Source of the DNA: Candidatus Omnitrophota bacterium
GTDB lineage: Bacteria > Omnitrophota > Gorgyraeia > Gygaellales > Profunditerraquicolaceae
Reading direction: 5' to 3'
Assembly: GCA_020052635.1 (NCBI GenBank)
Contig: JAGVOR010000065.1
Location: 1 to 8,541, forward strand
Length of the DNA: 8,541 bases
The notes under the pieces are model-generated. The model saw nothing but the letters and a program-made list of their open reading frames with translations, made no database searches and was not told where the DNA came from. This document shows, piece by piece, positions 5,018 to 8,541 of this stretch. The first letter of the stretch is position 1, and each line of letters opens with the position of its first letter. The position numbers and the translations under genes were made by a program.

Positions 5018-5770
5018 ATGAATATTTTCGTAGGTAACTTGTCTTTTGATGTTAAAGAAGCCGACCTAAAACAGGCATTTATGGCTTTTGGAGCGGTACT
5101 TTCTGTTTCGATCGTGATGGAAAAGAAAGGCCTAAAATCCCGGGGATTCGGGTTTGTCCAGATGCCTGATGAACAGGAGGCGCTTGGCGCGATTGAGGGC
5201 CTTAATGGCCAGGAGATCTTGGGCCGGCCGGTTAATGTTTTACCTGCGATATCTAAAGCCAAGGTTCCGGCGGCTAAAAAAGATGCCCGGGATTTTACTG
5301 CCGGGCCGGATAAACTCCGGCAAACCGGTTTTGTATTCAAGCGGACTGGAAAGTATAAGCAGGGAAGACGTTCGTTGAGCTATGCGAAAAAACGCGCCAT
5401 CACCGGGTTACCGGAAGCGGTTTTTAAACCTAAACATAAATCCAACCCTTTGCGTTGGCGTAAGAAAACCAGCGGACAATCCCGGTTTGCGGAATTCAAA
5501 CCCAAGGGGGAATTTAAATCCAAAGACGCATTTAAACCTCGGGGAGAATTCCACCCCAAGAGGGAATTTAAACCTAAGGGGGAATTTAAGCCCAAAGAAG
5601 AATTTAAGCCCAAAGAAGAATTTAAACCTCGAGGAGAATTTCACCCTAAAGGAGAATTCAAATCCAAAGAGAGATCAAAGCCCTGGATAAAGTCCGGGAA
5701 GGGTTTCAGGCCGTGGCATAAAAAGATTTATGAACAGAGTAAGTTAAAATATAAAAAACGCAGCCGTTAA
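5018..5770 (+). CDS. RRM RNA-binding protein with a hexapeptide-repeat tail
   Basis: Residues 1-78 form one complete RRM. RNP2 is IFVGNL (3-8) and RNP1 is RGFGFVQM (42-49), with the aromatic residues that stack on RNA bases present in both. The pattern resembles the short RRM proteins of cyanobacteria and many environmental bacteria, which are cytoplasmic and bind single-stranded RNA. Unlike those proteins of about 80-110 residues, this one has 250. A basic linker (about 80-158) is followed by ten tandem copies of a hexapeptide like EFKPKG (159-218) and a basic end rich in Lys, Trp and Arg. The tail is probably disordered and alternates Lys/Arg with Glu, so it could add non-specific RNA contacts or drive condensation. 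No good Shine-Dalgarno precedes the ATG, 29 bases after the previous stop. RRM call certain; tail function unknown. Confidence 0.9.
   Translation: MNIFVGNLSFDVKEADLKQAFMAFGAVLSVSIVMEKKGLKSRGFGFVQMPDEQEALGAIEGLNGQEILGRPVNVLPAISKAKVPAAKKDARDFTAGPDKLRQTGFVFKRTGKYKQGRRSLSYAKKRAITGLPEAVFKPKHKSNPLRWRKKTSGQSRFAEFKPKGEFKSKDAFKPRGEFHPKREFKPKGEFKPKEEFKPKEEFKPRGEFHPKGEFKSKERSKPWIKSGKGFRPWHKKIYEQSKLKYKKRSR
5492..5671 (+). repeat. Ten tandem 18-bp coding repeats
   Basis: Ten in-frame 18-base units encode EFKPKG-like hexapeptides. Consensus positions are E/A, F, K/H, P/S, K/R, then G/E/D/R. Units 6 (5582-5599) and 7 (5600-5617) are identical at every base. Units 3-4 and 8-9 share the same AFKPRG/EFHPK-type pair, so larger blocks have also been copied. 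The repeat also keeps other frames open on both strands. Copy number is likely to differ between strains. Confidence 0.92.
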
Positions 5771-5788
5771 AAGGTAAACAGCCTGTAA

Positions 5789-6034
5789 ATGAAATTAAAG
5801 CTTAATCTTTTTCCGATCGTCCCGGATATGGAAGCAAGGCTGGCGCAGGTTTTAGAAGAGGCGCAGTCCGGCCGGGCGAGTTTAGTTGAGATTGCTTACG
5901 GCACGGCTGCCGACAGCATCAAGAAACGGATCCTTAATTTTTTGAACAAAAAAGAAAACCGCCGGAAGTATTGCCGGTTAGAAAAAACCGATAAGGGATG
6001 GGGGAGGATTTATCTGCATTTTAAGTGGAAGTAA
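5789..6034 (+). CDS. Short Smr-domain-like protein
   Basis: This 81-residue basic protein looks like the C-terminal half of the Smr (small MutS-related) domain. Residues 32-80 run LVEIAYGTAADSIKKRILNFLN, then a polar loop, then GWGRIYLHFKWK. The family normally has a strand, an HGxG or GKGS-type turn, a helix ending in xxFL, and a final strand. Here the turn is YGTAAD, so the catalytic-type Gly-rich motif is weak or absent. Smr domains are known as nicking or RNA endonuclease domains, but a protein with this turn may only bind nucleic acid. AAGG at 5771-5774 is a distant ribosome site. The gene is 18 bases after the RRM gene and 6 bases before the phosphorylase gene. The family call is moderate and rests on the pattern of the last strand (GRIYLHFKW). 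Confidence 0.6.
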   Translation: MKLKLNLFPIVPDMEARLAQVLEEAQSGRASLVEIAYGTAADSIKKRILNFLNKKENRRKYCRLEKTDKGWGRIYLHFKWK

Positions 6035-6040
6035 AATACG

Positions 6041-8050
6041 ATGAAAAAAAACAATCTGCTGGATGAATTTTATACGCTGGTACAGGTGGATGATCCGGAC
6101 GGCCGCTACGCTCAAGACATCAACGATAGTAATTATTTCGGCATGCCGCTAGAGGCGATTGTGAAGGCGGAAAAAAGGCTGCGTTCCGGTAAAGAGCGTT
6201 GTATCGCTTATTTTTCGATGGAATATGGCCTGGCCACCAGCTGTTACAACCTATTATCCAGCACGCTGGCGCTAAATCCGGCGAATAAAGTGCCGGAAAA
6301 TGCTGTCTTTTCCAACTTCCGCGTGGCGGATTATTTTTTCGCTTTGCATCAGAATAATATCATCGACCTGCCGATTTATAGCGGAGGTCTAGGAGTGCTG
6401 GCCGGGGATACGGTAAAGACGATGGCGGATTATAATCTTCCGGTCGCGGCCATCGGTATACTCTGGAGTTCCGGTTATTTCCGGCAGAAGTTCTGGTTTA
6501 AATACGGGCAGGCCCCGGAAAAAATGCATTGGGATCCCGATACTTATCCGGGGTTAATCCCATTAAAAAACCGGATTAAAGTTTCTTTAAAATCAGAGGA
6601 TGTCTATCTTAAGCTGTGGAAATATTATGTTTACAGCTATAAACAAGACGCGGTCGTGCCTTTGATATTATTAGATGCCAATATCGAGCCCAACAGTGAA
6701 ACTGCCCGGATCTTTACCGACCAGCTTTACCGCAGCGATAATGTATTCTTAAAACTATTGCAGCGGGTGATTTTGGGGTTTGGGGGAGTAAGCGCTTTAA
6801 ATGAATTGGGTTATCAGATTGATACTTATCATTTGAATGAAGGGCATGCGGTATTTGCCTTTATCGCCAAGGCCCGGGGGATGGGCAAAGATGAATTGGA
6901 AAGCTTAAAAAGTAAGTTTGTTTATACCTGTCACACACCGGTTGAGGCCGGCCATGACCGGTTCGCCATCGATGATTTAAACAGGGTGCTCAAAAAAGAG
7001 GATGCCGACACAATCGAAAAATTCGGCAAAGAGCACCCTGGCGTCGCCAATCTCACACTGCTTTCCATGAATATTTCCTCGGCGATCAATGCGGTTTCGC
7101 ATAATCACCAAAAGGTGATGCATATCCAATTTCCCGATTATCGGGAGCGTATCCAGTATGTGACTAATGGCGTACATCCGTATACCTGGCTCTCGCGCAG
7201 TTTCCAGGAGCTGTTTGCCCAGTTCCCGCAGGTTTTTTGCGATATCGGCGCTAACCCCATGATTCTCTCCCGGGCACCGGAACTGAAGGGAAACGCTGAT
7301 TTCCGCACCCGCCTGTGGCAAGCGCATCAATCCAACAAGCTTGAGCTGTGTAAATTTTTAGAAAAATGGCAACTGGATAAGAATTTGTTTACGATCTGTT
7401 GGGCCAGAAGGGTGGCGGCGTATAAGCGGCCGAGCTTGATCTTGCATGATATCAGCAGACTGGTTAAAATTACTAAAACCTGCGGGCCCCTGCAGATCAT
7501 CCTGGCCGGTAAGGCCCATCCGAACGATAATCTGGGTTTTACTTACATCAATGAGATGTTGGATAAAGTGGATAGATTGAATGAAGATTACGGTAAATTA
7601 AAAATCATTGTCCTGGAAAATTATGATATTTCACTGGGTAAACTTTTAACTTCCAGCGTGGATGTCTGGTTGAATAATCCTCTGCCGCCTTTTGAGGCCT
7701 CCGGGACCAGCGGGATGAAGGCAATCCTGAACGGGGTTTTGCAAATGAGCACGGTGGATGGCTGGGTGGCGGAGGCAACTGAGCAAAAAATCGGCAGTTT
7801 CTTCGGTTATAAAAATAGCGAAGGCAGTGTCGGCAATGAAAGCGACCTGCATATGAACGACGATGCGGAAGAATTGTATAATACCCTTGAGCGGATGGTT
7901 GATTTATATTACCGGACCAACTCCGGTGGTAAACTCGATACTGCCTCAGGATGGATTGATATGATGATTGAATGTATTGCCGCCGCGGCGCAGTTTAATA
8001 CTTACCGAATGGTCGATCAGTATAAGCAGCAGATCTGGAAAATCACCTGA
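6041..8050 (+). CDS. Alpha-glucan phosphorylase (GT35, glycogen/maltodextrin phosphorylase type)
   Basis: This enzyme splits alpha-1,4-glucans with phosphate to release glucose-1-phosphate, in the cytoplasm, using pyridoxal phosphate. Motifs in order: AYFSMEYGL (56-64), LPIYSGGLGVLAGD (110-123), GYFRQ, YHLNEGHA (263-270), HTPVEAGHDRF (298-308), VTNGVH (374-379), ARRVAAYKRP (455-464), and EASGTSGMKAILNG (552-565). Lys560 of SGTSGMK is the PLP Schiff-base lysine by comparison with phosphorylases. All core motifs are intact, so it should be active. At 669 residues it lacks the N-terminal extension of the 850-residue GlgP type and matches the shorter alpha-glucan family phosphorylases. About 45 residues (65-109) sit between the EYGL and LPIYSGGLG motifs, which are normally close. 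Start: GGAAG at 6027-6031 precedes the ATG. No glycogen synthase or branching enzyme is visible here. Confidence 0.93.
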   Translation: MKKNNLLDEFYTLVQVDDPDGRYAQDINDSNYFGMPLEAIVKAEKRLRSGKERCIAYFSMEYGLATSCYNLLSSTLALNPANKVPENAVFSNFRVADYFFALHQNNIIDLPIYSGGLGVLAGDTVKTMADYNLPVAAIGILWSSGYFRQKFWFKYGQAPEKMHWDPDTYPGLIPLKNRIKVSLKSEDVYLKLWKYYVYSYKQDAVVPLILLDANIEPNSETARIFTDQLYRSDNVFLKLLQRVILGFGGVSALNELGYQIDTYHLNEGHAVFAFIAKARGMGKDELESLKSKFVYTCHTPVEAGHDRFAIDDLNRVLKKEDADTIEKFGKEHPGVANLTLLSMNISSAINAVSHNHQKVMHIQFPDYRERIQYVTNGVHPYTWLSRSFQELFAQFPQVFCDIGANPMILSRAPELKGNADFRTRLWQAHQSNKLELCKFLEKWQLDKNLFTICWARRVAAYKRPSLILHDISRLVKITKTCGPLQIILAGKAHPNDNLGFTYINEMLDKVDRLNEDYGKLKIIVLENYDISLGKLLTSSVDVWLNNPLPPFEASGTSGMKAILNGVLQMSTVDGWVAEATEQKIGSFFGYKNSEGSVGNESDLHMNDDAEELYNTLERMVDLYYRTNSGGKLDTASGWIDMMIECIAAAAQFNTYRMVDQYKQQIWKIT

Positions 8051-8071
8051 GGTTTATTATGGGGCGAAAAA

Positions 8072-8541
8072 ATGAACTCGGTGGATAAGTTGAGGATATT
8101 ATTGGTGGCTCCCAGCGTTGATACTTGCTATGAATATGTTTCTTCTATAGGCCTGATGAATCTCTATATAATCGGCAGACACCTGGGGCATTCCGTAGAT
8201 TTATTAGATTTATCTCGGGATTCTTCCCGGAATGGTTTAGAGGAACTACTGGCGAAGCAGTATGATTTAATCGGGATTTCATGTAATTTTACTAATTCCG
8301 CACCTTCCTGTATACAGTATGCCAAAGAAATTAAAAATAAATATCCTCAAACTGTGATTATCGCCGGTGGCAACCACGCTACGCTTGCCCCAGAGGATTT
8401 ACTTTTTAATCTCTACGACTATATTCTTTATGGAGAAGGTGAAGGAAGTTTCAAGGAATTTCTGGAGCGGTTTAGTAGTAACCGGCCGGTCAAAGACATG
8501 GATGGTCTAGTATATCTGGATAACGGCCGTGTCGTTAAAAA
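8072..8541 (+). CDS. B12-binding-domain radical SAM protein (N-terminal part)
   Basis: The frame opens at ATG 8072, 21 bases after the phosphorylase stop, and runs off the right edge after 156 whole codons. It shows the Rossmann-like N-terminal domain of B12-binding radical SAM proteins: RILLVAPS (8-15), YDLIGISCNFTNS (64-76), IIAGGNHAT (96-104), DYILYGEGE (116-124), then a DGLVY segment (144-148) as in proteins with IPGLxYR-type linkers. The DxHxxG cobalamin motif is not visible, as is common in this group, so cobalamin binding cannot be confirmed. The radical SAM CxxxCxxC motif is expected about 30-60 residues past the edge and cannot be seen. GGGG at 8060-8063 is a possible ribosome site. 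An ATG at 8059 is out of frame and ends after nine codons, so 8072 is preferred. Substrate unknown. Confidence 0.83.
   Translation, partial: MNSVDKLRILLVAPSVDTCYEYVSSIGLMNLYIIGRHLGHSVDLLDLSRDSSRNGLEELLAKQYDLIGISCNFTNSAPSCIQYAKEIKNKYPQTVIIAGGNHATLAPEDLLFNLYDYILYGEGEGSFKEFLERFSSNRPVKDMDGLVYLDNGRVVK

Noticed and set aside
4915..5340. Minus-strand open frame of 141 codons across the secreted-protein end and the RRM start.
   Set aside because: It overlaps two well-supported plus genes, has no family pattern and no ribosome site.
5492..5671. Regular spaced repeats as a CRISPR array.
   Set aside because: The 18-bp units are directly joined, without spacers, and encode an in-frame protein repeat.
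5380..5690. Long open frames on the minus strand and in another plus frame over the repeat region.
   Set aside because: The 18-bp repeat keeps all frames open and gives low-complexity products such as repeated GLNSPL or NLNPRG. The plus frame with the RRM domain is the real gene.
8059..8088. ATG at 8059 as the start of the radical SAM gene.
   Set aside because: It is out of frame with the domain and stops after nine codons.

Overview
This window reads as bacterial chromosome of moderate GC content. Every gene I can support lies on the + strand and the genes are tightly packed. The mix of genes is a long minor-pilin cluster, an orphan RnfD-like membrane protein, an RRM protein, and an alpha-glucan phosphorylase of the short bacterial type. 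That mix fits an uncultivated Gram-negative lineage such as Candidatus Omnitrophota or a relative. This placement is an impression from gene style, not a result, and no rRNA or other phylogenetic marker is present.

Region 1 (1-3764) is the 3' part of a type IV pilus / type II secretion minor-pilin operon. It contains the tail of an unidentified, probably pilin-like protein, a PilX-like protein, a PilV/GspI-like prepilin with two tandem EF-hand-like loops, a PilW/GspJ-like prepilin, a second and larger PilX-like protein, and a small single-pass membrane protein of unknown role. Gaps are 1-4 bases or short overlaps, so these are almost certainly co-transcribed. The products would be inserted in the inner membrane, and the prepilins processed by a prepilin peptidase encoded elsewhere.

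Region 2 (3765-3894) is the only real intergenic gap. It holds a good sigma70-type promoter (TTGACA, 17 bases, TAGGAT) and a 7-bp hairpin just before the next start. I see no convincing terminator.

Region 3 (3895-8541) looks like one transcription unit. It begins with a translationally coupled pair: an RnfD/NqrB-family membrane protein without a visible flavinylation motif, and a small secreted protein whose His/Cys pattern recalls superoxide reductase. Two nucleic-acid-binding candidates follow: an RRM protein with a tail of ten hexapeptide repeats, and an 81-residue Smr-like protein. The unit then continues with a complete GT35 alpha-glucan phosphorylase and the 5' part of a B12-binding radical SAM protein that runs off the window. 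The pair probably works at the cell envelope and the phosphorylase releases glucose-1-phosphate from glycogen-like polymers. I see no single pathway that unites the whole unit.

Most novel points: the tandem calcium-type loops in a minor pilin, the RnfD-like plus secreted SOR-like pair, the hexapeptide-repeat RRM protein, and an insertion near the N-terminus of the phosphorylase. I found no RNA gene, CRISPR array, insertion sequence or attachment site.
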